DNA of 64,000 bases from Paenirhizobium naphthalenivorans (GTDB lineage: Bacteria > Pseudomonadota > Alphaproteobacteria > Rhizobiales > Rhizobiaceae), in contig NZ_BJZP01000013.1 in assembly GCF_007992095.1 (NCBI RefSeq), forward strand, positions 1 to 64,000. Reading direction: 5' to 3'. Both the position numbers and the translations under genes were made by a program. The number at the start of each line of letters is the position of its first letter. Positions within the stretch are counted from its first letter, which is position 1. The notes under the pieces were generated by a model, which worked only from the letters and a program-made list of their open reading frames with translations, was not told the DNA's origin and did no database searches. Below, piece after piece: positions 8,725 to 17,292 of this stretch.

Positions 8725-11700
8725 TCAGGCGGCGGGCGGTGCCCAGATCGCCTCGTTGAAAGCGTGCAGCACCTCGTCGAGCTCGCCGTCGAACTCCTGC
8801 GCGATGCGCTTGAAGCCGCCCTTGTCGGCAAAGGCGCCCTGGTCGAGCAGGGTCGGATCCGCCACCGGCTTGTCCTTTAGGGCGCGACCGATGCGGCGCA
8901 GCCATTCCTTCTGCTTCTGCGTCCAGGGCCTCGAGGCCTCGATCTTGACGATCGCGTTGTCAACGCGGGTGGCATAGGGGATCAGCGGATCGCCAAGGGC
9001 CGCCTGGCGGACGAAGCCGATGATATGGGCGGCGATATCGGCATTGCGGGCGCGGCCGTAAGCGGCGCGCAGCATGGCTTCGGAATAGTTCTTCTCGTCG
9101 AGCAGGCCGGCGAGCTCGGAGAGTTCCTTGCGGGTTAGGTCGCGCGGGCGCTGGGTGACGGCGATCAGCGCCGGGACCTGGTTCATGTTCTCGCGCACGA
9201 AGCGTTCGAAGCCGGTGATGTAATCCTCCGGCGTCGTGTTCTTGCCAAAAATCTCCTCGATGCGCAGCAGCTCGTCCTCATGGGTGGAGATGACGACGCC
9301 ATCGTTCTTACCCGTGGTGAGCGGGCGGCGTTCGAGCAGCTCAACGGAGCGAGGATGGGCGGCCAGCCAGTCCTGCAACTCGGCACCGGAGCGGGTGGAA
9401 AGCCGCTGCAGTGCCGTGTCGGGGCTTTCGCCCACGTGGCGCTCTAAGCTTTCGCGGGTCTCGGCATCCATGCGCTTGATCAGGCTGCGCATGCGCACGA
9501 TGACCTGGGCTGCGACCCAGCTCTTGTCCTCTTGCGTTTCCGCATTTTGCAGATCCGTCACGAGCTGGCCGAGGGCTATATCCGGCTTGACCACGACCGG
9601 GCGCATGTCGCTCATCTCCTGCAGCTCGGCATAGAGATCGACGGCGTCGAAGATGCGGAAATGCTCCTTGCCGATGTCGGGGCAAAGGCGCGTGGCGCGG
9701 CCAATCATCTGGTCATAGAGGATTCGGCTCTTGACCCTGCGGACGAAGACGAGATTGCAGATCGAGGGCACGTCGACGCCGGTGGTGAGTAGGTCGACGG
9801 TGACGACATATTTGGGGTAGGGGTCGTTCTTGAACTTCAGGATCAGATCGTCGGTCTTGTCGACAGTCCCGGTGATCTTCATCACCATGCCGTGCGGCAC
9901 GTTTTCCTTGCCGTATTCCTCCTGCAGCTCCTCGACCAGCAGGCGCACGATGTCGTCGGCATGGGTATCGCGGGCGGCGAAGATCAGCGTCTTGCCGGGC
10001 TTCGACGGCGGAATTTCGGTGGCGATGGCGCGGCAGACGATGCGGTTGAAGGCTTCGGAATAGACGCGCCTGTTGAAGTCGGCGAGGTCGTAATCGAGCG
10101 AGACTTCGTCCGGCAGTTCGAAGAGATCGATCTGGCCTGTCTTGCGGTCGATGATCTCGACCTCCTCGCCACCCTCGAAATGAATGCCGGCCTCCGACAG
10201 CGCCGTGGTGATGCGCTTCGGCGGCAGGTGATCATTGAGGTAACCTTCGACGACGGCCTGGCGATAGCCGTAGTGGAAGACCGGGTGGCCGAAGATCTCG
10301 CGGGTGTGGAGCGCGGGTGTGGCCGTCAGCGCCACCTTCACGGCGTCGAAGTAATCGAGGATCTGGCGATAGGCCGACTGGTAATCGTCGATGTTGCGAA
10401 AGCCGATATCGCTTTCGCGGAGCTCCGCATCCAGCGTGTAGCCGCGATGGGCTTCGTCCACGATGATGCAGTCGAAGGTACCGGGTGAGGGGCGCTTGGC
10501 CGGGTCCGGCTCGTTCAGGATGCGGGCGATCAGCGACTGGACGGTCGCGACCTGCACCTGGTCCTCATCCTGCGGCAGCTTCTGCTCGAGCCCGGCGACC
10601 TTGTAGATCTGGGCGAAGTTCAGCATGCCCTCGATCTCGGTGGTTTCCAGGGCGTCGCTTGTCTGCCGGCCCAGCGCCTTGCGGTCAACGAGGAAGAGGA
10701 TGCGGCGGAAGCGCTTGTGCTTCAGTAGGCGATACATCAGCGCAATCGCCGTGCGCGTCTTGCCGGTGCCGGTCGCCATGGAGACGAGAATGTCGCGCCG
10801 GCCAGTCACCACGGCATTCTCGATCGCGGCAATCGCCTCTTCCTGGTAGGGGCGCATGCGGCCCTTGCCGAAGCTCTCTTCGGCGAGGCCCTGCGCGGCG
10901 GCGTCGAGATCCGTCTCAAGGATATCGACGAGGTCCTTGGGCGAGAACCAGGTTGTCAGCGGCCGCGGATGGTTCGTGTCGCGCCGCAGGTCGCGGAACC
11001 AGATGCCGGATTTGGTCTGCCATTGGCGCACGTATGGCCGGGCATTGGTGGCAAAAACGAAGGGCACACGGAAGGGCTCATTAAGCCCGTGTTTCCAGGG
11101 GCCATGCGGATGGCGATGTTCCGGCGGCAACTCGATGGTCCGAGCATAGCGCTCGGCCTGATGCAGGGTTGACGGCACGTCGACACTCTCGCGCTTCGCC
11201 TCGATCACAGCGACACAGGTGGTGCCAACGAAGAGGGCATAGTCTGCGCGGCCACCGTCCGATGGCCACTCGGCGATCGCGAGGTTGCGGCCATCCTCAG
11301 GCCGTGCGCCCGCCTGATAGGTTAGACGGTCGCTGTCCGCCTCCCAGCCAGCATCGGCAAGCTGGACGTCGATCAAGCGACGCGTCTGGCGCTCGTCGAG
11401 TTCCAGGCGGCTCGCGGCCTGAAGACCGGCCTGCTTGAACTCCATCTGCAATTGCTGCGGCTGGGCCTCGGCCGCCTTCTGCAGCTCGCCGAGCTTTCGG
11501 GAAAGTTCGGCCTGGTTGGCCTCCATCTCGATAGCCGTCTGTTCCCAGACAGCACTATCGGCCGAGGCCTGTCGGGCCAGCTCCTCGGCTGCGGCACGGG
11601 CCTTCGCGAGTTCTTCGGCAGAAGCATGGGCGGCGGCCAGATTCTCCTCAGCTTCCCGGACTTGCGCACGCAGGGCCACAAGCTCCAACTGCGTCGCCTG

Positions 11701-12135
11701 ATCGACATTCGCGGAGGCTCTGGGCGGGACGAAGGGACCCGGCTTGAAATTGGGATCGCGTCCATAGGTTCGGCGATACCAGACGCCGAGCGCGCGGCAG
11801 AATTTGAGCGCCGCGAGCGCCTCGGCGGGTGAGCCAGCCAGATTGTGGGTCGCATCGTTGCCGCTCTTGCGGACCGCATGGAAGATGTCAGCCACCTCGC
11901 GCGGCAAGACCTGCTGCGTCGCGAGCCGCCGAAGGAGGTCGTTCGTTGTCTCGCGCGCGGTAGCGTCATAGACGCCGGAGAGGGCTGCGATCTCCTTGAC
12001 CATGTGTTCGCCGAACTGGCGGCTCTTGATCAAGGAAGTATTGGCGTCATCGGCAAAGAAGCGCTCGGCCAGCGTGCCGAGGCGATGCAGCTCCGGGCTG
12101 ATCTCCTGCAGATGGTCGAAATTCAATGACGTCAT
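8725..12135 (-). CDS. hsdR: Type I restriction endonuclease/translocase subunit HsdR
   Basis: 1136 residues. An N-terminal DUF4145-like helical domain (~20-115) is followed by a long Ala/Glu-rich coiled coil (~150-235). A PD-(D/E)xK nuclease domain ends in VIEAKRE (~308-314). The SF2 motor has Walker A ATGTGKT (~453-459), DEAH (~557-560) and motif VI-type RVKSRILYDQMIGRATR, and an EcoEI-like C-terminal domain follows. It translocates DNA using ATP and cleaves unmodified DNA. Domain order resembles Type IB (EcoEI-like) enzymes. It is the first gene of the leftward hsdR-hsdM-hsdS-ATPase-HNH operon, and the 196-bp gap to the right should hold the promoter. No disruption is visible. Confidence 0.95.
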   Translation of the reverse strand: MTSLNFDHLQEISPELHRLGTLAERFFADDANTSLIKSRQFGEHMVKEIAALSGVYDATARETTNDLLRRLATQQVLPREVADIFHAVRKSGNDATHNLAGSPAEALAALKFCRALGVWYRRTYGRDPNFKPGPFVPPRASANVDQATQLELVALRAQVREAEENLAAAHASAEELAKARAAAEELARQASADSAVWEQTAIEMEANQAELSRKLGELQKAAEAQPQQLQMEFKQAGLQAASRLELDERQTRRLIDVQLADAGWEADSDRLTYQAGARPEDGRNLAIAEWPSDGGRADYALFVGTTCVAVIEAKRESVDVPSTLHQAERYARTIELPPEHRHPHGPWKHGLNEPFRVPFVFATNARPYVRQWQTKSGIWFRDLRRDTNHPRPLTTWFSPKDLVDILETDLDAAAQGLAEESFGKGRMRPYQEEAIAAIENAVVTGRRDILVSMATGTGKTRTAIALMYRLLKHKRFRRILFLVDRKALGRQTSDALETTEIEGMLNFAQIYKVAGLEQKLPQDEDQVQVATVQSLIARILNEPDPAKRPSPGTFDCIIVDEAHRGYTLDAELRESDIGFRNIDDYQSAYRQILDYFDAVKVALTATPALHTREIFGHPVFHYGYRQAVVEGYLNDHLPPKRITTALSEAGIHFEGGEEVEIIDRKTGQIDLFELPDEVSLDYDLADFNRRVYSEAFNRIVCRAIATEIPPSKPGKTLIFAARDTHADDIVRLLVEELQEEYGKENVPHGMVMKITGTVDKTDDLILKFKNDPYPKYVVTVDLLTTGVDVPSICNLVFVRRVKSRILYDQMIGRATRLCPDIGKEHFRIFDAVDLYAELQEMSDMRPVVVKPDIALGQLVTDLQNAETQEDKSWVAAQVIVRMRSLIKRMDAETRESLERHVGESPDTALQRLSTRSGAELQDWLAAHPRSVELLERRPLTTGKNDGVVISTHEDELLRIEEIFGKNTTPEDYITGFERFVRENMNQVPALIAVTQRPRDLTRKELSELAGLLDEKNYSEAMLRAAYGRARNADIAAHIIGFVRQAALGDPLIPYATRVDNAIVKIEASRPWTQKQKEWLRRIGRALKDKPVADPTLLDQGAFADKGGFKRIAQEFDGELDEVLHAFNEAIWAPPAA

Positions 12136-12331
12136 CAGTCTCGGTCAATGTGCAAACTCGGTTGGCGCGAGATTAGGATGCACAACCCAGACAAGCAATG
12201 CACCTGGACGTAAAATGTCCAAGGAGATGCGTGGCCACCAACGTCGGCTACGGTTGTTTCCCGCAGTTAGGTTTGCGTCTTTAGGCTGCGCCACCAATCC
12301 AGCTCTGCGGCCTGCCCCGGGGCGACTTATG

Positions 12332-12847
12332 TCATCCAGCTAGGGTACTGCTTTTGAGGGAAGGAATGAACAACCAGTGGCAGATATCAGGATCAGCCGT
12401 AGCTGAGGTTCTCCTGAGTTGGAAATCATAAGGCGAATAGTTTTGACGACTGCGCAGAATTGTCCCCATGTCAGTGTTCGCGCTCTCAACGATTAAGCGG
12501 GCGTTGATTTCTTCCGCGCGAGCTTCAAGGTTCTCCAGCGTGCGCCTGCAGTAGCCTTTTCCCCTGTAGCGTTTCACAATACACATTCTAGCTAAAACAA
12601 GATTGAGTTGGTGGTCCATAGAATCGCGGGGACGGTACAGCCGCAGCATCAGGTCCTCGAAAAGGCCATCCTCGTAGAACAGACGGTAACCATATTGCTC
12701 TGCGGAGGTGGATAAGCTGATTTCACCGCGCACCGATCCGATCCAATCGCCGATCACATGAAGCGCTTGAACGGGGTCGATACCGTATTTTCGTGCGAGG
12801 CGAGCGTGCGTGTCACGCCCGCGTGTGCTTGTCATCAAAGGGGTCAA
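12332..12847 (-). CDS. GNAT-like acetyltransferase, island cargo
   Basis: 171 residues. The middle contains RMCIVKRYRGKGYCRRTLEN, resembling the acetyl-CoA loop of GNAT folds (R/Q-x-x-G-x-G/A), followed by a helix and VESANTDMG. The first ~75 residues are not recognised. A start at 12835 (second Met) is also possible. The gene stands alone, between the restriction operon and the integrase module, in lower-GC DNA typical of island cargo. Substrate unknown; the GNAT assignment is moderate because only one motif is clear. Confidence 0.55.
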   Translation of the reverse strand: MTPLMTSTRGRDTHARLARKYGIDPVQALHVIGDWIGSVRGEISLSTSAEQYGYRLFYEDGLFEDLMLRLYRPRDSMDHQLNLVLARMCIVKRYRGKGYCRRTLENLEARAEEINARLIVESANTDMGTILRSRQNYSPYDFQLRRTSATADPDICHWLFIPSLKSSTLAG

Positions 12848-13166
12848 CTTGTCTCTCCGATAATTTCGAGATGCAGTCGATAATCAAGTAACAGCTAAGG
12901 CATTTCAGTGGCTTTGGCGTAGTCCCCTGTTCGGAGCACTGAGCTTCCAATGCGCCGCCTCGACACAGGCTACTCCGGAGCTCGAAGCCGGGACAATCTT
13001 TGCCGGTACGGACTTTTGGCGCCTGTATCCGTTTCGTTCGACAGATCCTGCACTAGCCTAGTAAACCAGTCCCCGGGATAAGGGAGCCCGAGGGTCCTCG
13101 GGTGGTGCACTGGGCCCGGTGCGCACCATCCGTTAAGTTGCTCGGTAACGGCTCACCAGGCTAACC
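12848..13166. other. Intergenic region without a convincing gene
   Basis: About 320 bp separate the GNAT-like gene from the integrase. No open frame with coding character was found. It holds a perfect 6-bp stem hairpin, cccgag-ggtc-ctcggg, at 13087-13102, and nearby GC-rich inverted sequences around 13103-13130. These could be a terminator-like structure for leftward transcription of the integrase, but there is no T-tract. Confidence 0.4.
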
Positions 13167-14258
13167 CTACCGATCACCAAGAAGCAGTACCCGGATGGAC
13201 TTCTTCTTGTACTCCTCGGCGTTTGCGTAGGCCAACACGATATCAAAGTCGATTTCAGTCTTGCCCCGCTGACATATATTCGCGATCAGTTCGTGCTGCT
13301 GCTTCTCGCTAACAGGGCCGTAGCGCTCGAAAGTCGTCCGCATATTGGCATGACCCATGTTCTGACTAAGCGCCTTTTGCTCGGCTAAAGTTACTGCCCA
13401 CTTGTCGATCATACTGGCAATGGTGTCTCGCAAACGGTGCGGCGTAAAGCGACGTACGCCCACCGCGGCGGCAGCGGCTGCCATGATATCTACGACGGCA
13501 TCATCGCTGGAGAGGAACTCCCAACCTGACTGATCCTGCGAACCGAATAAGCGTCGTTCACCACGCGGGAACAGTGGCGTTTCAGGATTAGTATCGAGCG
13601 AGGTCATTTCGGCAACCCAATCGATGACTATCTGTTCGAATTCCTTCCCGACAGGAAACCAGGCGGTCCGCATCGTTTTGCTGTTTTTGGTCGCGACCTG
13701 CTCTGCTGCCTGTTGATGGACTAACCGCCGCTCGCAATCGACGTGATTCAGACGCAAAGTGATCAACGCAGCGACTCGGACACCCGTCAGGTAAACGAAT
13801 GCGACCAACGCGCGATTTCGGCGCTGAAGGAAGCTATCCGTTGGCATTCAACCCACGACAGTGACCACTTCCTCATGCGTAGGGTAGGCTTTTTCGACTG
13901 GCGCATTTGCTATTTGGATCAGGTGCCTCGGCGCCGAGAAATAGTCCACCAGATCTTCCGGAATTTTGTCGTAACCTACCTGCTTACGCAGCCATCTGAA
14001 GAAGCCGCAGACGCTGGAAAAGGCGTGCACAATGGTCGAAGCTGATAGGGTTTTGCCGGAGTTGTCGCTTGCCTGCAGGCTCGTCTTGTACTGCACGATC
14101 TGTTCAATATTGACGCACCTGAAATCAACGTCGCCAGTTAGCTCGCAGAACCTCCAGATATGATGAAGAGCTGCGTCGACCGTCTTTTCATCTCGGCCTT
14201 TTCCTTCGAGGAGGTAAACTTGATATCGATAGATAACGAATGCGTTCGCATCGTTCAT
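13167..14258 (-). pseudogene. Tyrosine recombinase/integrase interrupted by an in-frame TGA
   Basis: Two consecutive segments in the same frame form one ~363-residue integrase. Residues 1-136 (from the ATG at 14258, with GGAG upstream) are the SAM-like core-binding domain. A TGA at 13848-13850 follows, and the next codon is ATG. The second segment carries the whole catalytic domain: Arg in LTGVRVAAL, HRLRD, GHANMRTTF and the nucleophile Tyr in ERYG. The stop falls in the linker where related integrases read sense. Either the gene is inactivated by a nonsense mutation, or the ATG allows a separate catalytic half, or the base is a sequencing error. It is the presumed integrase of the island ending at tRNA-Ser. 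Confidence 0.8.
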
Positions 14259-14445
14259 ACGTTACTCCAGTGAATTATGAGGAGGAGCGCTGTTGGCAAG
14301 CACAGCCGCATGGGCGAGCGCGCTGTCAGCGATCACTGCTTTTGTCGAATGACTCCAGCGCGAGATTTCGCGTTGGGAGCCGGCTCCGCGCCAACGGATC
14401 AAAACGGGGTGCAATCACCTTCCCAGCGAGAACACCTAAGACATA

Positions 14446-14892
14446 TTAGTCTGGAGTCTCGGCTCTGGGATCGCATCCGCGAAGCTCACACAGGGCCTCG
14501 AAATTCCTCATCGACATGATTAGCGGCGCCGAAGACCCGCTGTGAGGGCATATTACTGCGACCATCATTGCCTTGTGGAACTGCCCATGAGTAATCGGAT
14601 CATCAAGCAGCGAGTGATTGCACTTGCATGTGACACAGTACGCCTCAAACTTGCCGAGTTTTCGTTTCGCAGCCTGGCGACGCCCTCGGTGGAACTCATT
14701 AAGATCGCTGCCTCTGAAAAGTCTTTCGCCGTTGTGCTCGATAAATTTGAGCCCGGCTTTGATCCAACGTGAGAGGGTATTGGGCACAACGCGGTACATT
14801 TCCCGGACTTGCGGCGGCGTATATAGCCAATTGCATTTGGCCACATTAGTCGGGTACAGGTTGCGCCGTCTCGTCGGCTCGGATGGGGTCAT
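14446..14892 (-). CDS. Small helix-turn-helix protein of the integrase module
   Basis: 148 residues. The first half has a MerR/excisionase-like helix-turn-helix: YTPPQVREMYRVVPNTLSRW, then FRGSDLNEFHRGRR. The second half contains paired Cys/His residues, YCVTCKCNHS and ICPHSG, that may bind zinc. Its start overlaps the end of the next gene upstream (ATG at 14892 against a stop at 14889), so the two form a unit reading towards the integrase. Such proteins often act as recombination directionality factors or regulators of the integrase; that is inference from position. Confidence 0.6.
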   Translation of the reverse strand: MTPSEPTRRRNLYPTNVAKCNWLYTPPQVREMYRVVPNTLSRWIKAGLKFIEHNGERLFRGSDLNEFHRGRRQAAKRKLGKFEAYCVTCKCNHSLLDDPITHGQFHKAMMVAVICPHSGSSAPLIMSMRNFEALCELRGCDPRAETPD

Positions 14893-15266
14893 CGGCGAGC
14901 CTGCTTTGCCTTACGGTCATAGTCATCGAGCTCGTGACTGGACCAACGGGTCGTGCCTTCAATCTTGAAGGGCTTAGGAAAGGAAGCCGAGGACTTAGCC
15001 CACCGCCAAACCGTTTGCTTTTGCACCCTGTAACGTTTCGCGACATCTCGATCCGTCAGAAGCTGATCCGATGAAATCGGATCATTGCTGCCGGCGAAAT
15101 CCCGGCAAACCTTGGCCTTCTTCTCCGGCGGGGAAGTCCCAGCGTCCTCGGCTGAGCAAGGCGACCTATCATCGAAATCAACGAAAGTCGATTTGGCTTG
15201 GGCGTAGGGGTTGTTACGGAGGGAATTTGGGTTGGTCGCGCGGTGCGTTCGCTTTTGGCGAGACAT
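14889..15266 (-). CDS. AlpA/excisionase-like helix-turn-helix protein
   Basis: 125 residues. The C-terminal half, from LLTDRDVAKRYRVQKQTVWRW to FPKPFKIEGTTRWSSHELDD, is a typical AlpA-type winged helix that binds DNA and often controls integrase expression or excision. The N-terminal 60 residues are polar and low in complexity. It is the first gene of the leftward helix-turn-helix/helix-turn-helix/integrase set and lies ~245 bp from tRNA-Ser. The position strongly suggests a role in moving the island. Confidence 0.75.
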   Translation of the reverse strand: MSRQKRTHRATNPNSLRNNPYAQAKSTFVDFDDRSPCSAEDAGTSPPEKKAKVCRDFAGSNDPISSDQLLTDRDVAKRYRVQKQTVWRWAKSSASFPKPFKIEGTTRWSSHELDDYDRKAKQARR

Positions 15267-15323
15267 AGCTACACTCTTTCTCCGCTTCGCGGATTCAAAG
15301 GAGGTAGCACGTCTTGCGCTTCG

Positions 15324-15339
15324 CTCGGCTATCGCCGAG
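15324..15339. repeat. Perfect hairpin in the putative attachment/control region
   Basis: The inverted repeat ctcggc-tatc-gccgag lies between the AlpA-like gene and tRNA-Ser. The region around it (15267-15511) has no gene and should contain the excisionase promoter and the attachment-site arm. The role of the hairpin is unknown. Confidence 0.35.
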
Positions 15340-15511
15340 CCCTATCGTTTAATTGACCGGCGCATTTAGCACGAACAAATCAGAAACGGCAACATACAAG
15401 CACCGAGAAATTATCGCCGCCTGTCAACAGAATGTTGTGATGGGCCAAATGATGGGCCGACAATCCAGCGAAGAAGAAAATTCAATAAAATCAGATGTTT
15501 AGAAATTGACA

Positions 15512-15601
15512 TGGCGGAGAGGGTGGGATTCGAACCCACGATACGGTTGCCCGTATGCCGCATTTCGAGTGCGGTGCTTTCGACCTCTCAGCCACCTCTC
15601 C
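15512..15601 (-). tRNA. tRNA-Ser(CGA)
   Basis: The minus strand folds as a class II tRNA. The acceptor is GGAGAGG/CCTCTCC, the anticodon loop CTCGAAA gives anticodon CGA (Ser, UCG codon), and there is a long variable arm and a TTCGAAT T-loop. Discriminator G and CCA are encoded at 15512-15515. The 3' end faces left towards the integrase module, the usual geometry for an island integrated at a tRNA 3' end. Confidence 0.97.
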
Positions 15602-15698
15602 GGTCACAATGGTCGGCGCTTTGTCGGCGCGGGCTCTCACATAGCGGGAGATTCGGTGGGAGGCAAGGGCGAATATCGCGTCACCTCAAGCTTTTATC

Positions 15699-15727
15699 TT
15701 GACAGGTTTTTGCGCCTCACGTATGCG
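15699..15727 (+). promoter_or_regulatory. Predicted sigma-70-type promoter of rplU-rpmA
   Basis: TTGACA at 15699-15704, a 17-bp spacer and TATGCG at 15722-15727 fit a housekeeping promoter. Transcription would begin near 15735, giving a 5' leader of about 160 nt before rplU. Confidence 0.5.
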
Positions 15728-15759
15728 AACCGTGGATTAGACATGGGCTAACTGTGTCC

Positions 15760-15890
15760 TGATTTCTCCGCCATAGGCGGAGGCTCACCGGCGGGAGCCG
15801 CGATCGCAAGGATCTCAGAACCCGCCAGACTCCGACTGACAAGAAGACGGCCGTCTGGTTGCCAGACAGAGCCGGAACGAACATGAAAGG
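15760..15890 (+). promoter_or_regulatory. Structured 5' leader of rplU, possible autoregulatory element
   Basis: The leader contains a perfect stem ctccgcc-ata-ggcggag (15766-15782) and further GC-rich pairings (ggcggg with cccgcc, and agacggccgtct). Ribosomal protein leaders are often folded as mimics of the rRNA site to which the protein binds. No named leader family was recognised, so this is a structural observation. Confidence 0.35.
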
Positions 15891-15897
15891 ATAACCA

Positions 15898-16212
15898 ATG
15901 TTCGCAGTCATCAAGACCGGCGGTAAGCAGTACCGCGTGAGCGCCAACGACGTGCTGACCATCGAGAAGCTGGAAGCCGAAGCTGGTGCGACTATCGAAT
16001 TTACTGAAGTTCTCATGGTCGGCGTTGGTGCCGATGCCAAGATCGGCCTGCCCTTCGTGGCTGGCGCATTGGTCAAGGCCGAGGTTGTCGAGCAGAACCG
16101 TGGCAAGAAGGTGATCGCGTTCAAGAAGCGTCGTCGCCAGAATTCCAAGCGTTCGCGCGGCCACCGCCAGCACCACACCGTCGTTCGCATCACCGACATC
16201 GTCGCTGCGTAA
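15898..16212 (+). CDS. rplU: 50S ribosomal protein L21
   Basis: 104 residues, beginning [20 protein letters not shown], the canonical L21 N-terminus, with a basic C-terminal [15 protein letters not shown] segment that binds 23S rRNA domain IV. An AGGA ribosome binding site lies just upstream. It forms the conserved rplU-rpmA pair. Length and sequence are normal. Confidence 0.98.
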   Translation: MFAVIKTGGKQYRVSANDVLTIEKLEAEAGATIEFTEVLMVGVGADAKIGLPFVAGALVKAEVVEQNRGKKVIAFKKRRRQNSKRSRGHRQHHTVVRITDIVAA

Positions 16213-16249
16213 CGGTCAACGAGACAACAGGTTTTAAAGGAGAACTCCA

Positions 16250-16522
16250 ATGGCACACAAAAAAGCTGGCGGTTCGTCGCGTAACGGTCGCGATTCGAAT
16301 TCCAAGCGCCTTGGCGTGAAGAAGTTTGGTGGCGAAGCCGTCATTCCAGGCAACATCATCGTACGTCAGCGCGGCACCCAGTGGCATCCGGACGCCAATG
16401 TCGGCATGGGCAAGGATCATACCGTATTTTCGCTCATTGAAGGCAATGTCGCTTACCGTACCAAGGCCAATGGCAAGGTGTACGTGTCGGTGATGCCGAA
16501 AACGGCGGAAGCAGCGGAATAA
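16250..16522 (+). CDS. rpmA: 50S ribosomal protein L27
   Basis: 90 residues with the start [20 protein letters not shown], the standard L27 N-terminus whose tail reaches the peptidyl-transferase centre. There is no cleavable N-terminal extension of the Firmicutes type. An AAGGAG ribosome binding site lies 7-8 bases before the ATG. It is second in the rplU-rpmA operon and is followed by a strong terminator. Confidence 0.98.
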   Translation: MAHKKAGGSSRNGRDSNSKRLGVKKFGGEAVIPGNIIVRQRGTQWHPDANVGMGKDHTVFSLIEGNVAYRTKANGKVYVSVMPKTAEAAE

Positions 16523-16586
16523 AGCCGGTACGCTCTAAACAGCCGGCGTCTCATCGACCCGGCTGGCCGCATCAGGTTCAGTTTAG

Positions 16587-16622
16587 AAAAAAGGGGAGAT
16601 GGGGTGCCATCTCCCCTTTTTT
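16587..16622 (+). terminator. Intrinsic terminator of rplU-rpmA
   Basis: The 16-bp stem aaaaaaggggagatgg / ccatctccccttttttt with a four-base loop, ending in a T-run, lies 65 bp after rpmA. It is a textbook rho-independent terminator and the A-run would make it work in both directions. Confidence 0.9.
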
Positions 16623-16656
16623 CTTGTCCTTTTTTCAACCAGAAGGAGACTGAACC

Positions 16657-17292
16657 ATGCAGATCGAACTATCAAGGGTCGACCAGTCGCGGTCACCCCA
16701 GGACCGGTTGAGGCCGGATCGGTTACGGAGCGATTGCCCCGTCTTGTTGTCTCAGAGGCTCGTCTTGCGCGCGCCCCACGAGGAAGACGTCGACGCCCTT
16801 GCCCATCTCGCCAACAATGCCGCCGTCGCCACAATGGTATCGCGCATGCCGCACCCCTATACGGCACGCGATGCGGCTGATTTCGTGCGACGCACGAATG
16901 CGGGCGAGATTGGCAAATGCGTCTATGCGATTACCAAAGGTGAGAATGGCGAATTCCTCGGCTGCTGCGCTCTGGAACCGCATGCCAGCGACCCGGAGAC
17001 ACTGGAACTGGGTTACTGGCTCGGCGAACCCCACTGGAACAAGGGTTATGCCACCGAGGCGGCCCATGCGCTGATCGACATGGCGTTTCGCACCCGTGAC
17101 ATCGCCTCTATCGATGCCCGCTGCCGGGTCACCAACATCGCCTCGCGCCGGGTGATCCAGAAGTGCGGTTTCCAGTTCCAGGGCTCGGGCATGGTCGGCA
17201 GCCTCGCCATGCGCGGCATGGTGCCGGTCGAATGGTACCGGCTGGATCGCAAGACCTGGATGTCGCTGAAGAGCTGGGGGGAGATGCGGTGA
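16657..17292 (+). CDS. GNAT N-acetyltransferase, RimJ/RimL type
   Basis: 211 residues. After ~30 non-conserved residues, LSQRLVLRAPHEEDVDALA opens a RimJ/RimL-type GNAT fold. LGYWLGEPHWNKGYATEAAH contains the acetyl-CoA loop, and NIASRRVIQKCGF is the conserved C-terminal motif. An AAGGAG site precedes the ATG. It overlaps the next GNAT gene by one base, so the two are co-translated. This family acetylates N-termini of ribosomal proteins or small molecules; the position after L21/L27 is suggestive but not proof. Confidence 0.85.
   Translation: MQIELSRVDQSRSPQDRLRPDRLRSDCPVLLSQRLVLRAPHEEDVDALAHLANNAAVATMVSRMPHPYTARDAADFVRRTNAGEIGKCVYAITKGENGEFLGCCALEPHASDPETLELGYWLGEPHWNKGYATEAAHALIDMAFRTRDIASIDARCRVTNIASRRVIQKCGFQFQGSGMVGSLAMRGMVPVEWYRLDRKTWMSLKSWGEMR

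Noticed and set aside
13087-13102. The cccgag-ggtc-ctcggg hairpin as an attachment site
   Set aside because: It has no similarity to the tRNA-Ser 3' end, and tRNA-targeted islands of this type use the tRNA sequence itself.
13845-13850. TGA in the integrase as a selenocysteine or programmed readthrough site
   Set aside because: No selenocysteine element is apparent, integrases have no selenocysteine homologues, and a simple nonsense mutation or split gene explains it.
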